A DNA stretch of 64,000 nucleotides from Tolypocladium sp. Sup5 PDA-1 (lineage: Eukaryota; Ascomycota; Sordariomycetes; Hypocreales; Ophiocordycipitaceae), in contig JPHH03000078.1 in assembly GCA_000750105.3 (NCBI GenBank), forward strand, positions 1-64,000. Direction: 5' to 3'. The notes under the pieces are model-generated. The model was not told the origin of the DNA and searched no databases. It saw only the letters and a program-made list of their open reading frames with translations. The position numbers and the translations under genes are program-made. Shown one piece after another: positions 12,401 through 24,660 of the stretch. Every line of letters starts with the position of its first letter. The first letter of the stretch is position 1.

Positions 12401-13700
12401 TGGTTTGCGGCGTCACCGAGTGTGATAGTCGGTAGCTCTGTCTGAGAGTCAAACCAAGGACGCCGCCGCCTTCAAGGCCCGCAATGCGTGCGTTATGAGA
12501 TAGTGCTGGAATGACAAAACCTCGCCGGTGTGAGGCTAGATGGAGGATATGTTTAAGCTGACTCGACTAAGCCAACTGGGGGCCGGGGGGGAGAAGGCGA
12601 GGACATCTAAGGGCGCCGGAGTTCCCCAGCCGACTATGCCTGAAAGTGTTCCGCGGGCGAGGTTCCGGCGCTTGCCAGCACGGTGCCCACGCAGGCCCGC
12701 CTGCGACGGCTCAACACCCCAGACGGCTACTTGCGCGGTGTCTGCAGTGAGCCTCGTAAAGCTGGTACACTTCCCTGGTCCCTCCCGCTAAGCCCGGGTA
12801 GAGAAGAAGACTACAAGGACAAGACGCCGTACGGCGGTCTTGTTGCCTGCTGCAATCGTTGTCAACGAGACAGGAGAGTCGGCAGCGGAACCAGCCGAGC
12901 GGCCAGACAGCGCAGCATCGGAGGTTCTTGGACAAAGGGCCGGCCTGGACACAGGAGTGCCTTGTCCACAGGCCGAAACTGCTCCACAGTTGGTTGGTAC
13001 TGAACGAGATCGCGACAGGAACGTTGATCAGGGTGATGGGGAAAGAGGTAGCGGTTTGATTGGCTATTTCAAGCGTGCTTGCTACAAGTTGCGGGCCACC
13101 TGGCTCTTGCCGACCTGGGACGGCCAATCAGAAGCGTGGGGTGTACTTGCATGGGATACACCGGGTCAGGCCCTCGACTAGTGGTGGCTCTGGGCACTTC
13201 CCTTTCACAACGCAACCATTCTGCTGCATTTGACGCCGGCATTGCGTTGTCCTGACGAGGGAAGGGATGGCAAACAGATTGGCAAGGCACATCCGGAGAA
13301 ATTCACCTAACCCCATGGTGCATCAAGGAGTAAGCGCCTGGTCGCCGCCGCTTAACGAGGTGCAGGTCTCCGTTGGGCTACAGACCGGCACTGAGCGAGC
13401 CGACCAACAATTTCGTGACCCTTCAAACCTCGTGTCAACCGTGGCCCCCTTCGAGCAGCTGACTGTTGAAGCCATCTCACCATTCAGTCGTCCTTGTGTC
13501 ACTGAGCCGAGGCTGTCCTATCCGACAATCACTAGAAAAACATACCGTCACTTCCCAGCTCTCCCAATAACAGCGACGCTTGTCGCGTAGAAGATATATG
13601 CCACTATAATGGCTGCTAAAAGACAGCAGGCTTGCACTTTTGCTTGAATAGTCAAGCGGATTTATCCGACAACGCTACAAACAACAGTATGGTCAATATG
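9421..13700. other. 4.3 kb with no recognisable gene
   Basis: Many short frames occur on both strands, none above about 140 codons and none with a motif I can name. A minus-strand frame at 10207-10632 has some protein-like stretches (GDRAHVFTMVTFWDP), and one around 12840-13181 is mildly coding-like. I cannot support either as a gene. Base composition is balanced, so this is not a typical AT-rich RIP island. It is best read as old, decayed sequence. Confidence 0.4.
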
Positions 13701-15520
13701 TACACTGCCTCTAGTATGAGGACGGTGCATCGATCACTTGCCTGTAGACCTTGGCGTCGTCCCCAGTTCGCCACTGACGCCAATGGTAGATGACCTTGCT
13801 ACCACAAAAGCCGGCGCCCCTCATCAAATCCCTGCGGGCTGCAGCTGGTGGGAAGTTTGCGCAGGTTTCGCATCTGTTTCGCCATCACCCAGTCGTCCGG
13901 CGGTTGGCAGGTGCAAACAACATCAAACACGTTGTCGATGTCGACTCCTTCGACATACCCGCCATGCCGAACGAGTCCCCTGAGGTGTTGGAGATATATT
14001 CGCCAGTCCTTGGTATTTCTGATGTTCCGGACAAAGAGGTAGTCCCAGCGAAAACTCTGGGGATACGTCTCGATATCCCCACTCTAAAAGAAGCAGTTCG
14101 TCGGCGCGTACCTCTGGAAGGGTTCCTTTTCCAGGAAAACCACCTTTGACGACTGGTACCTTCGAGCAATTTCCCTTCTTCACGTTAACTGGGAACCAAG
14201 AACAGAGGAGACAGCTCAGAAACGGATACGCCCCCTCACATTGCCTTGATGGCAGCTCCACTGCCCGTACGGAGGATGTTTTTCGGATCCTTGATAGTCG
14301 CATTGAACAGCCTCTCGCCCGTGAGGCAGAAGAAGACGTTGTTCCTCCAAAATTAGCGCTACGTTGTGTCAACAGTTGGGGATGCTACCTACTCATTTTC
14401 GTCATTCCATTCTCGACGTCATGCGTGCCCTTCATCGAAGTCACCTTCGCCGCTGATTGACGTTTTGCTAGACCGTCCGGAAGAACCATCGACAACGCCC
14501 AAGCTGATCGTAGAGCCTGTCAAAAACGAATCGCGGCCTCGCTCGCTCGTCGGAGGACAAAGTGTGCCCCTCATCGTCTTGCCTTCCATAATACCAATCA
14601 AGTGCCTGCGGCCGCGTTGTCGAAACGAAATCAACATCCTGCTCACTTGCCGCAGGAGGAGTCGCACTCGCATCGGCATGCCCCGCATGCTGCAAAAGCG
14701 ACCGCCGGTTGGCGTCCTGGCTGCATTCCCTGGCGGATGATTGCTGTTAGTTTGCGTAGGTGTAAGTGAAGAGTTGCCATGGGGCTCTTACACATTGGCG
14801 ATGCGAGCGCTTCTGAATGCAAGGCAGCTACCGCCAAAGGAAACAACAATGCTCTTCAATCTTCCCAAAACTGCTCTGACATGCGCATTATCCTCAAGGA
14901 ATTTAGTAACAGGGCAGACGTGGAGGGACATGGGGGAGATACCATACTGTGACGGAATGTTGGAGCGTCTTCCGCCCCGAAACAGGCATTCCTCTTATTT
15001 CTAGCGCGACTGTCGTGGGCTTGTATTCTGATTTGTGGGTGTTCCAGCATCGGATGGTTCAGGTTCATTCTCCTGGACATTTCATGCCTTTCATCGGAGC
15101 TCATTCACGGTGGGACGCTGGGAAGAAGAAGGGGTTGAGCGGCTTCCCCAATCGATACGGGCATTGTCTACCAAGTCGGAGTTGGGGCTGCAGGTGTTAC
15201 GAGAGTCGGGCTTCTCACGGTCCATTCGGTATTGAGTGAAGCTCGTGCTTCTGTCGGGGGATGTTGGGAGTGTCCTCAGGAAGTGCTAACTGAGAGCGTT
15301 TGGTGGGTGGAGGACGAGGGCGATTGGCATACTGGCGGAGCTTTTGGCGGAATTCGCTGATGTTGTCCTCGTTTGAGGTTAAGGATCGATTCCAACAACT
15401 CCACGGTGACTTCAGGGTGTTCAATAATGATATCGTCTTCATCAGAATTGGGAATGCCAGAGACACCATCATCACGTCGATTTTCGGGTCTGCGTCGCCT
15501 ACGGTCTCATCGGAGTCCGC
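13701..15520. other. Decayed coding-like sequence, unassigned
   Basis: Coding-like patches occur on both strands: plus 13800-14150, with SDVPDKEVVPAKTLGIRLD, and minus 14468-14695, with DVDFVSTTRPQALDWYYGR. They change frame often and match no family I know. The Helitron gene to the right would be expected to place its helicase domain here, but no Walker A motif is visible. Confidence 0.35.
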
Positions 15521-15524
15521 CGTC

Positions 15525-17870
15525 CTCATTTCGATGCCGTTCTCCCCAAACCGGTGAAGACACTCTGCAACGCAGCACGGTGATCACTCTCACGGGCCAC
15601 GGGTATGCTTTGTATGCCTTGAATCATTCTCTGCCTCTCCCTGGAGGCACATATCTGTTGCGACTTTATGGTCCTGACCTGTTCCTGTGGTGGTAGTGCG
15701 GCCCCGGAAAATGTCCCTCCTGGCATGCTTATCCGTCAAGCCCCCTCGTTCGGGTATCACGGTGGCCTTGAGCTCGGCCGCCGAGCAAAGCGCCGATTGC
15801 TGAAAGCGACAGAGCTGCTGCATCATCGCCATGAGCTCCGGCGACCCGGCCGTGACCTAGTTCGTGCCCACTGCACTTCGGACGACGTCGATCAGACGCG
15901 TTGCGTTTCCGATGCTATTGGACTGGTACGCCGATGCAGATTCTTCACCCTCCTCGCCTGTCCCACCCTCCTCGACATGTGCGGCCGTGGGATCACCATC
16001 TCCAGATGAAGCTGCCCGTTGCCTAGCGTCGCGTTTTGCGTCTACACGACGAGACATGCTATTCTCGGAGGCAGCGCCTCTCGGTCCCGCGCTCATATGC
16101 TGTTGATATCGTCGCTTTCCTCGCACAAGAAAGACTCCCACGGCACAAAAAGCGTAAGGTGCTGCACGGCTGCCCTTCAGGGGGAAAATTAGCCTCTCTC
16201 TCATCTTCGGGCAGAATAGTTGCCACACGCACCTCCGATGACACGACTCCTCATCGTCTTGGGCAAAATCCTTGCTCAGGTAGCCGTCAAGGCAGACGGT
16301 GGCGTGCTTACCCGGCCGTCTGAGCACCTGAACCCAACCTCTTCCTGGCGCCCATCCATCCTCGAAGGGCATCTCCCCCCAAGCCGCAGAATTCTCATCG
16401 TTGCTGTTGCATTTGAGTCTGACAAGCGAGACATAGTCGTACAGGCATAGCCCCGCAGGAGCTCTCCCCAGTGATGATATGCCTCGACATGGCAAGGCGT
16501 CTGGCCTGCTTCTTCGACGACGATCGACTCATCCACAGAATCGTCTGTAACTGCTGCGCCACTTACTTGTCGGAGATGCCGCCATCGTCGGAACAGTGCC
16601 AGTACAGCAAAGATATATTCAGGTACGCCCAAGCACTACTATTCGTAAACTCGGCCGGATATCCTAGAAGGTGAGCGACGACCTCGACCTGCGATAGCGG
16701 ACGCTCCGTGAACACACGGTTCGCCACCCTCATCAAGAACTGTCGCGTGCTGTTCCCGCTGACGGCGTCACCGGTAGCATTGCCTCCACCGTTCTCCCCG
16801 CCATCGGCCATTTCGTCGCCTGCTGAAACGGTCAAGAGCTCTGCCGCGGCGGCCACACGCTTCCACACTGGGTCCTCAAGTTTCGTTGCGTAATTCGTGA
16901 CATAATAGACGAGGGCCATGGTCTTGCGCTGCGTGGCAATGAAGGAGATGCCATGGTTGTGCCGAAGCCCCACGGCGATGGCCTTGTTCCATCGATTTAC
17001 CAAGCTGTGCGTCCTCCGGATCTGCAGCAGCCCGTCTGCCGTGGTCGGCAATCATCCGACTCAGATAGGCGTTTCCGTGCAGCCAGAGCAGCCCATGAAC
17101 ATGGAGCGCTCCCCGTTCATTCGTCTCCACAGCACCATAATACTGGCTCATGCGCCCGAACATCGACTCTTCCCTTTGGTGTAATGCTCGAAGAATAGCG
17201 TTATCTCCCGGTGGAAAAATATAGCGGAGCTCACAGGATCCGAGATGGCCAGCCGCGTACGTTTGTACGCAATGTCAAGGCTTCTCAGGAAAGCCTCAAC
17301 CGCTTCAGGGTCGCGTGTGCGGTATGCTGCCAGTCGCAGCTTTACTGGATTCGTAATGTCGTTCGGGTTGCGCGTGAACCAGATGGCCGGCACGCCGTAG
17401 CGAATTATGAGCGACTGGATCTTCCGCCGCATATTCAGGCGGACCTCTCTGGACATAGGCTGCCGATTGCCGTACAGCGACAGGCTCCTGAGAAGCTCCT
17501 TCACGCCATCATCGGCGGTTTTGCCCAAGCTCTCCAGCTCGACCCTCACCGCCGTAGCCTTTCTGCGGTCAGCGAACGCACAATGCGCTCTACCTTCCGG
17601 AAATTCTTCCTCATCACGCTCAGCATGTTGACACGGCGGTTCCTCGCCCGCACACCCATGTTGAAGACAAGAAATGCGAAAATGTGGTGCGTCGCAAATC
17701 TGGCATGGCGCCACAGCACAATGTCAGCCCATGTTTGAAGGCTCATGTTCGTTGTAACCGCAATTGGGCCGATAGTGAGGGCGGTCGCGGTAGGCAACGC
17801 CAGGCCACTGTCAAGGACATGGTCCATGTAGAGGAGCAAGAACGTGGATGGAGTTAACTCCCTACGACAA
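15525..17870 (-). pseudogene. Helitron Rep (HUH endonuclease) remnant, helicase missing
   Basis: Read right to left, five or more frames together give the order of a fungal Helitron protein. The series begins TTNMSLQTWADIVLWRHARF (about 17.75 kb), then IQSLIIRYGVPAIWFTRNPN and AIFFHREITLFFEHYTKGK. Next is YYGAVETNERGALHVHGLLW at about 17.1 kb, whose HVH is the HUH motif of the Rep nuclease. ALVYYVTNYATK near 16.9 kb holds the paired catalytic tyrosines. Downstream come FTERPLSQVEVVAHLLGYP, KHATVCLDGYLSKDF and SNSIGNATRLIDVVRSAVG. A segment between the HUH and Tyr motifs is missing, and similarity stops near 15.5 kb before any helicase. It cannot be autonomous. Confidence 0.88.
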
Positions 17871-19964
17871 AGGTCAAAAGAAAGACGACGATGGCAACGA
17901 TAATGGGTTATATGGAAGCAAAACGACGTGGTGCAGCAGTGTCCCACCTGTATTATCTGTCATCGGGAGTTCAGGAAGTGAGTGTCTGCAACAACATGGA
18001 ATCCGAGACTCGGATGGATGGATGCTGCATCTTCTTCTGGCAGAGGGAGAGCGCAGTCCCAGCCAGCCTATCAGCCAAAACCAGCCCACAGCAACCCTGC
18101 TGACTTCTGGTGCTGTCGTCCACCACGGTGGCTGCAGATGCCCTGTCGCTTCCCTACGACAACTCCCCTCCCAGCGTGCCGCTCCTCGCCCCCTCCAGCA
18201 GTGGAGGGCTGCAGCGGTGGATAGTCAACCCCATGCCCCCTGCAATCGGCACATCCCTCCCACCCCCCGCCCTGCACATCATCTCTACCAGCCCGCGCTG
18301 GCTAGCCTTCTCATGATGCCATTTAAGCGAAAATTAGCGCGTCCAGCTGCCGCTCCGCCATACATGGAGTATGTGGCTTGTGTAGCTGGGACCGTCGACG
18401 CGGAGCCCGCGCTTTCTCCATCGTTTCTCTATCGCGGATGAGATCGTGCCGTCTTGTCATGGGCTATTGAGCCTGGCACTGGCGTGTAAAGGTCAATGGG
18501 CAATGGCTAGAACGAAGAGGCGCATAGCTCGATGCCGGGCTGGAGTGGAACATGCAGATATGACCCGTAGGGATCATTTTCGCCGCATTATTGTAGTGTC
18601 AGGACATATAGTTGTATTACTAAGTCATGCTGGCCACACGCTTGCGCTCCCCAAAGCGTCACTGGGCCTGGCCCTTCACGTAGTTATAGATCTGCGGCTA
18701 GATCCCGAGACACCACTAATGCTGAGAGGCGTAGAGTGGCTTCTCACTTTCGGCAAACGTGGCGTGATATACTGTCGACATTGGCGGCTGAACTGTTGTA
18801 TCACAATAACTCCAGCTGCGATACGTCGTACGAGATGAGCGGGGATCCGAAACTCTCTCGCGGCAGACTGGAGATGCTGCTGAGGATGGTGAGTGCTCGT
18901 ATGACTGTTGTGAGGGAGCGGGATGGGCGGCAGGCGATGCCGCTGTATTGCATTAGATGGACCTGGAGGGGATAAGCGGCGTCGACATCCGCTCCGCTCA
19001 TGTTGGCGATGTGCAGATTGAAGAGGGCCATAAGAGACACTCAGGCATGACCAGGACCTGCTGCAGGCCGATGGCCCTCAAGTCGCGGCCACTGCTCGAG
19101 GTGCTCTCGGACGTAGAAGAACTTGGGGTACCCTCAACCTGAAGGGCACGACCGTGCTGGGATCTCACTTTAGGCAGTATCAGGTGCCGTCGCCGTACAT
19201 GTCTGGTGAAAGTGCCTTGTAAATGAAAGAAGGCCCTTCGCAGTTCAATTGAAGAAAGCATCCTGGGTGAGTACAGTCACACGAAAAGACACATGCTAGT
19301 GTGGACGCAAGACAGTCTATTGTGACACTCAAGTGCAGAAATGAGGCTATCACGAAGTCTGACTGGGAAAAAAGATCCACTACAAGGCGGTGGAAGTGCC
19401 GTGATGCCATGTTGGGCTGTCCTGGCGAGTGAGTGACTGCATCGTGAAGTCGATGAGAGAACCTACGTACTCGTAGTTGGGACAAGGGACCAGTAGCAGA
19501 GTGGTAGCGGCGGTACCGCCGGGAGGAAGGGGGTCGCAGGTCTCTAGAGTAGGGTTGCTGAGATGGTGACCGGCCAGGCCGACAGGGGTGTAGATCAAGC
19601 AGGAGGTGTGAAGCGTAGGGCTGCTGAAGGACGATCGCCGACAGGCCGGTTGCGATTTAGAGTTGGAAGAAGGGACCTGTCAGCAGGGGGTGGGCGATTC
19701 GGCGGTCGAGTGCCAGTTTGATTACTGTACATTCCAACACCTTGAAGCTTTGGTTCATTAACTTGTCAGTTCGTTCCACAAGGTTTGGCTGGAAGCTACC
19801 GTTCCAATTGCGGACTAACGGTGGACCGCCTTGCACGCAAATTGGCCGCCTCCAGTGGATGCATTCACTGGAGGTTCTGCAACCGGTCTGCCAGGCCCTC
19901 GTCTGGCCTCCACTGCAGTCCAGGCGTCGATCCGTCTTCACCCTCCCTCCCGCCTGAAGGTGAA
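17871..19964. other. No recognisable gene
   Basis: Sequence to the right of the Helitron remnant. Frames of up to about 200 codons (plus 17848-18441) are low-complexity and show no domain. Neither a Helitron terminus nor another repeat could be identified by eye. Confidence 0.35.
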
Positions 19965-20501
19965 CTCAACTGACTGTTTCTTCCCTCTGTTCATTCGTTC
20001 TTTGCCTTCTTCTCATTACCAACAATCACTCCTGCGTCTTCTTCCACTTCTTCTTCAACTCATCACTCCCTGTCCGCCTCTCGCCATTCGACTCTCTTCT
20101 CACATCCGCTCTGTGTCACCCACCCTCCGGCGCCGACTTCTCCCACCAAGCCCGTCTCCGTCGTCTGCGCACTCACATGCCTTCCCTCGACGCATCTTAT
20201 CTATCGCCTTGAGCCCACAAACCTCCCTGACGCCCAGGTCGTATCTGCCACTATCTCTCTAGACCATCGACGCTGCGTATCGACCAGGTCGACGCCCGTC
20301 AAGCCGCAATCAGCCAGCCCCAGTCGACTAGCATCAACTACGCATCTAACACACCTGCACCTACGCGCCCTCTCCCGCCCTGTTCGACTGCATCTCAGCT
20401 AGTAGCCGTCGCATTCCATCACCGCTCGCGACCTCATCCATGAACTTCAACCTCTAGCACCGCGGCGTCACATCACGTCGGCGAGCCTCCATCCTCCCAC
20501 A
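19965..20501 (+). promoter_or_regulatory. Pyrimidine-rich promoter/5' leader of the Reg1-like gene
   Basis: About 500 bases before ATG 20502 are strikingly C/T-rich on the plus strand (runs such as TTCTTCCACTTCTTCTTCAA). This pattern is common just upstream of well-expressed filamentous-fungal genes. No clear TATA box is seen. The exact transcription start cannot be read from sequence. Confidence 0.5.
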
Positions 20502-22291
20502 ATGGCGGCTGTACTCACTTCTGGCGACAGCAGCTACTTCGTCTCGGCATCACTGCGCCGCTCGCAATCCCAGTCAAAGTTCGTTGGAGCATCATCAACC
20601 TATCGCCCTTCCGGCTCCAAGATTAGCGATTTCTACGCGCCGCCATCCAAGGCATACACCGATTCCGACCATTCATCGCTTCCTTCGTCTCCTCCTACCA
20701 TCCAAGCTGAATCTACCGATCTGTCATTTGCCTCTACTCCTGCCAGTAACCTGTCAGTATCCGACTATGACGAAGCGTTAGCCATTGACGACTCCCCAGA
20801 GGATCACTTCAGCCTGCCTCTACTGTCCCAAGACAAGTTTTTCCTGCCGCTAGAGATCCATCGTGATGACGGCCTAGAGCCCCCTCCGAGTCTAACGTCT
20901 GGGGACTCCTATACTATTTCTCCTGCTGAAGCCGATAACTCAGCAGTTGTCTCAGCGCCCGAATCTCCTGAGTTCGCTGAACATGCCGTGGACGACAGTG
21001 CTATTACAAGCAAGCCTTCGCGGCAGGTCGACTATTTGTCGCATGGCTGGAGGGAAGAGGATATCTGGTCTTCGTGGAGGTACGTCATTTCCAACAGAGA
21101 CAAGTTCTCCAACAGTAGGAGGTTGGAAAATGCCTCTTGGAGGACATGGATGAAGGCCAAGAACAACCTGAAAACCATTTTACCAGAGGAACTTGGCTGG
21201 TATGTACATATCCGCCAATAACCCAGGGTTCTAGGCAGCCTCTAATGTGCCAAATCAGGCTGAAGGACTGCGATGTGACTTGGCTCTATGGACCCCTGCA
21301 GTCCAGCTCCAGTTGTATCCACCCTACTCAGACTGAGCCTTCAAGCGTGACTCTGTCCACGTCGGATTCTTCCTTGGTTAACCTCAACAAGAAACCAATC
21401 CTCAAGAAGAGAAGCATGTCAGAGATTATGCTACAGCGATCACTAACGTCCTCTTCGCTGCTGAAGCAGGCGGCGGCTGCTGTTCAGGCCCAGGAAACCC
21501 GAGGTACCCTCCGGCCCAATATCGCGCGGGCAAACACAGACTGCTGCGTCACTTCCCCCCGCTCGGTCAGGAGCTTGAGCCATGGCAACAACAACTCCGT
21601 GGCGCAATCAACAGACTCGTCTGGCGTCTCTTCACCGTACCCTAAACGAAAGCACATTCACTTTAACGAGCAGGTCAAACAATGCATTGCGGTCGAAGTT
21701 AAGGGCGGCGATGATGATGACATCGACATGGACCAATACGGCGAAGACAGGGACGCTGACGACGGTATTATGATAAAGCGGGTTAGGTCCAAGAAGCGCG
21801 GTCCCTTGACGAGGAGACGAGACAAGAAGGCCGCGCCCGCCGAGGACAGGACCATTGTAATGCTTCCATCGACGACGCTCAAGTATCGCGAGGACACTTC
21901 CGAGCCACCAGAGACGGCCATGAAACATAGCACTGGCGTCTACCGCAACCCTTCGCTTTAGCCTTCGTTATCCCAGGAGACACTTCGACCTACCAAGCAG
22001 TCCCCTAATTTCTACTTCGGCGAGGAAGACGATGGCGGCATGGATGACGAGACTGTAGGCTCGGGGCCCGGCTGGCATTCCCCTCCACGCAGCGGATTGC
22101 TTCAATCCACTTCCTCAGGTAGCCTGTCCGACGAGCCTGTGGGGATGCGTCGCACCTCTTCCGGCATGTTTATGCCTTGCGAAGAGGACGATCCCTCAGC
22201 TGGTGACGGCATCCTCGGACGAGTAATTGACACTGTCAGCATAGCACGCGACATCGCCTACGTTATTTGGAATGTCGGCTGGAGGAAGTAA
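20502..22291 (+). CDS. Reg1/Hex2-type PP1 regulatory subunit (DUF1752), with in-frame TAG
   Basis: Reg1-type proteins direct protein phosphatase 1 to targets such as Snf1 kinase in glucose repression. Exon 1 is 20502-21199. A 59-base intron (21200-21258, GTATGT..CAG) splits a Trp codon. Exon 2 runs to TAA 22291, giving 576 codons if one stop is read through. Residues about 183-240 hold the AreA GATA-like/DUF1752 module (HGWREEDIWSSWRYV, RRLENASWRTWMKAKNNL, then LKDCDVTWLYGPLQ after the intron). KHIHFNEQVKQCIAVE carries the I-H-F element matching the PP1-docking site of Reg1. TAG at 21959-21961 interrupts the frame. The same frame then continues 110 codons to the conserved ending GRVIDTVSIARDIAYVIWNV. 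The stop is thus a nonsense mutation, an error, or inside an unrecognised intron. The rest of the gene looks intact. Confidence 0.88.
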
Positions 22292-22659
22292 TGCTAATAT
22301 CAATTATACCACTTTGGGGACACTGAACCGTCACCAAAAGGTGTGAGAGCTTGCAATTTCACAGTGGCCTTTTTTCTGATGCATTACTTGGAGAAAAGCG
22401 AAGTCAAAACGTACCACATACGCGTCGCGGAGGAGATATTTTGAAAGGGAGGAGGTTATGGTGATACGACAGTCATGGCAGGTCAAGAGACGAGTTCGGC
22501 GGCAAGAGAAGGTTGGGATGATGGAAGTGAATAAAATTGGCAGCAGGGCAGAATGGGGAAGGTGAGACGATGGATTGGGGGCGGAGAGCGGATCGGTAGT
22601 AGTTCAGCTGGATCGCTCAAAAGCTGGGGCTGCCAGGGGCAGCTCCTTTCCGTGTGCCA

Positions 22660-23223
22660 TCAAGGGCGTGGTCTGGTGGGTGCAGAGAGGAATTCCTGAT
22701 GCTTAACAATAGGCACAATCATCTTCTCGAAGTCGTCAGAGCTGATATGACGATCTCGTTTGCTCCGACTGTTGGGGGACGAGTCGAGCTTTCGTACCCT
22801 GGATCGTGGCGCGGATACGAAAATGAACCCGACGGCCTCGTCGTCTTGCTGTGACTCGACGCTGCCAGAGAGCTGGGGGGCTTCCGGTAACCAGGTGTCA
22901 GAAGGGGCGTTCTTGGGAAGAGTCTGGGTGGTGGAGGTGGTTGTCTCGGAGGTGATGGCGGGAACGGGCTTGTCCTCGTTCTCGGCGAGCCGCTCTCTTT
23001 GCCAAAGACGCCAGCTCAGGTGTTCTAATCTACGGCCTTGTTCAACTGAGTATGCGCAGCGAGAGAAGACTATGATGCTTGGTCAGCGTCGTACCCGTGT
23101 GGCAAATGACAAACCCAACTTACCCGTCCACATGCTATGGAGGTTGGCAGGATTCGTCATGTCGGCCATGTGGATCACGTTGGCGTCTACCGTTAAGACG
23201 TGCGAGTCTAACCTATAAGGCAT
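22660..23223 (-). CDS. Small AreA GATA-like/DUF1752-domain protein, two exons
   Basis: Found by splicing on the minus strand. Exon 1 (23124-23223) starts at ATG 23223 (MPYRLDSHVLTVDANVIHMA) and ends in TNPANLHSMWT. A 54-base intron (23070-23123, GTAAGT..TAG) follows. Exon 2 (22660-23069) begins VFSRCAYSVEQGRRLEHLSW and ends in TGA, for 169 residues. The module LHSMWTVFSRC..RRLEHLSWRLWQRER is the same short helical motif found in AreA and Reg1 proteins (PF08550). A Thr-rich linker, SGSVES and SDDFEKMIVPIVK complete it. Function is unknown, and nuclear or nitrogen-related roles are only inferred from the domain name. Two in-frame upstream ATGs (23304 and about 23262) are possible alternative starts. 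It converges on the Reg1-like gene, with about 370 bases between their stops. Confidence 0.85.
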
Positions 23224-24660
23224 CGCTGCCGGCTGTGAGGCTCGATTCGCTCGAGCAGGCATCGGGTCGTGTTGAGAGAATGGCGCAGTTGTTTTCTGCG
23301 ACAAGTGGTAGTGTGACTCTCTATTCGAGGGTTCAGCCGCCCAATAGACACGTCGAGTGGTTTGATCGGAAATGCGCGCGTGTGTGTTGGGCGCGATGAG
23401 TAGAGTATCGCGGTGGTCGTCGCACAGAGGGCGAGAGACAATGGATGTGGGTGGTGGAGTATCGGAGAGAGACGACTTGTGATGGCGACGAGGTGCGAGA
23501 GGAGATGACAGGCCTGATGTATGCTGAATACTCGTGGAGTCGCTGGTATGTAATGTGGAGGAATAGGGAGAAGGAGAGGGCGATGGGAGTGCTCATGGAA
23601 GTGTCGTCTTGAGACTAGTGGATTCACAATAACTACGTCATTCTAGGTGGCGATCATTTCGGGGCTAGCTGGCGCAGCACAACCTTGAGCACTTGCAGCC
23701 ACAGCAATATTATTTAGCCGGTACAGAAATAGAATTCATCATCTCTTAACGGAATTTGCATACGGTTAGGGTCAAGGGCTCGGGTCGAGTCGGGCGCTAT
23801 TCCGGCAAGGCCCATTGCGTTGAAGCGCTCGGCCAGTTGGCTGATAAAGATAAGCCAATGCGGGAACGGTGAATGGAGTGAACTTTGTATTTGGTGAATG
23901 GAGCATTCTGGTGGGACCTTGGTGCCAGGGTGGGCGTTTTGCTCCATAGCTCCAAAGTACATCTACCTCTCTCTCTGTTTTCCCCCACCAATGTCACAAA
24001 CAGCTGGAACGTCACTCCACCACAACCGCAAACCGACATCCTACCCCACATCCAGGCAGCCCGAGTCAAGCGATGTTCTGCGGTCTGAGAGCTGCATTGT
24101 AGAGGCTCAATTATCGCCCGCGTGACTGCTGCTGCCTCTTGCATGACGAATCACCTGTTGGAGCTCTTGTCGTCCGGCAATGCGGAGTACGAGGACGGAG
24201 CCCGCTGCCATTGCCGACGCCGCGTGATCAGACGGAGCAGCTCAGCCCTCTCCAACAACAACAAAAACAACCGCCGCCGCCAACCGCTGTGGCTCTTTTG
24301 TTAGATCCCCAACGCCTTCGCTCGCTCATTCACGTTTCCCTTTGCGTGCCGCGGAGCAGGACTTGGGCTCCCTCGGTCACTCTTCTTCTTTTCCCTCATG
24401 TATCTGTCGATGCGCATGCGACCGCGAAAGGAATAACCTTAACGAACAACTCAAGGCCAAGATCCACTCCCTCTACTATTCAGACAGCTGGATGGCTAGA
24501 CGCAAAGCAGCCTGTTCTGTCCCGCACTATATCTTTCACTCTGACGACACAGACACATCAAAACAAGACTCTGGACCATCCCGGTGGCCAACCACCGAAT
24601 CGAAAGCAAACAAGGTTAAGCGCCGACATCGCATCTGTACTGCTGAGAGCTGTGGCTCCA
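23224..24660. promoter_or_regulatory. Shared divergent intergenic/promoter region
   Basis: The region separates the minus-strand DUF1752 gene from the plus-strand Zn2Cys6 gene. On the minus strand, about 23300-23630 is pyrimidine-rich (leader-like). On the plus strand, 23950-24600 is pyrimidine- and CAACAA-rich, as expected of a long 5' leader. An open frame runs in phase into the Zn2Cys6 gene from 24139, but its codons look like untranslated leader. Confidence 0.5.

Noticed and set aside
17211..17738. A 175-codon plus-strand frame
   Set aside because: Antisense to the Helitron Rep sequence, which has clear motifs on the minus strand.
24139..24660. 5' extension of the Zn2Cys6 gene to an ATG at 24139
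   Set aside because: The frame is open by chance through a pyrimidine-rich leader. The residues look non-coding and the ATG at 24661 gives a normal N-terminus.
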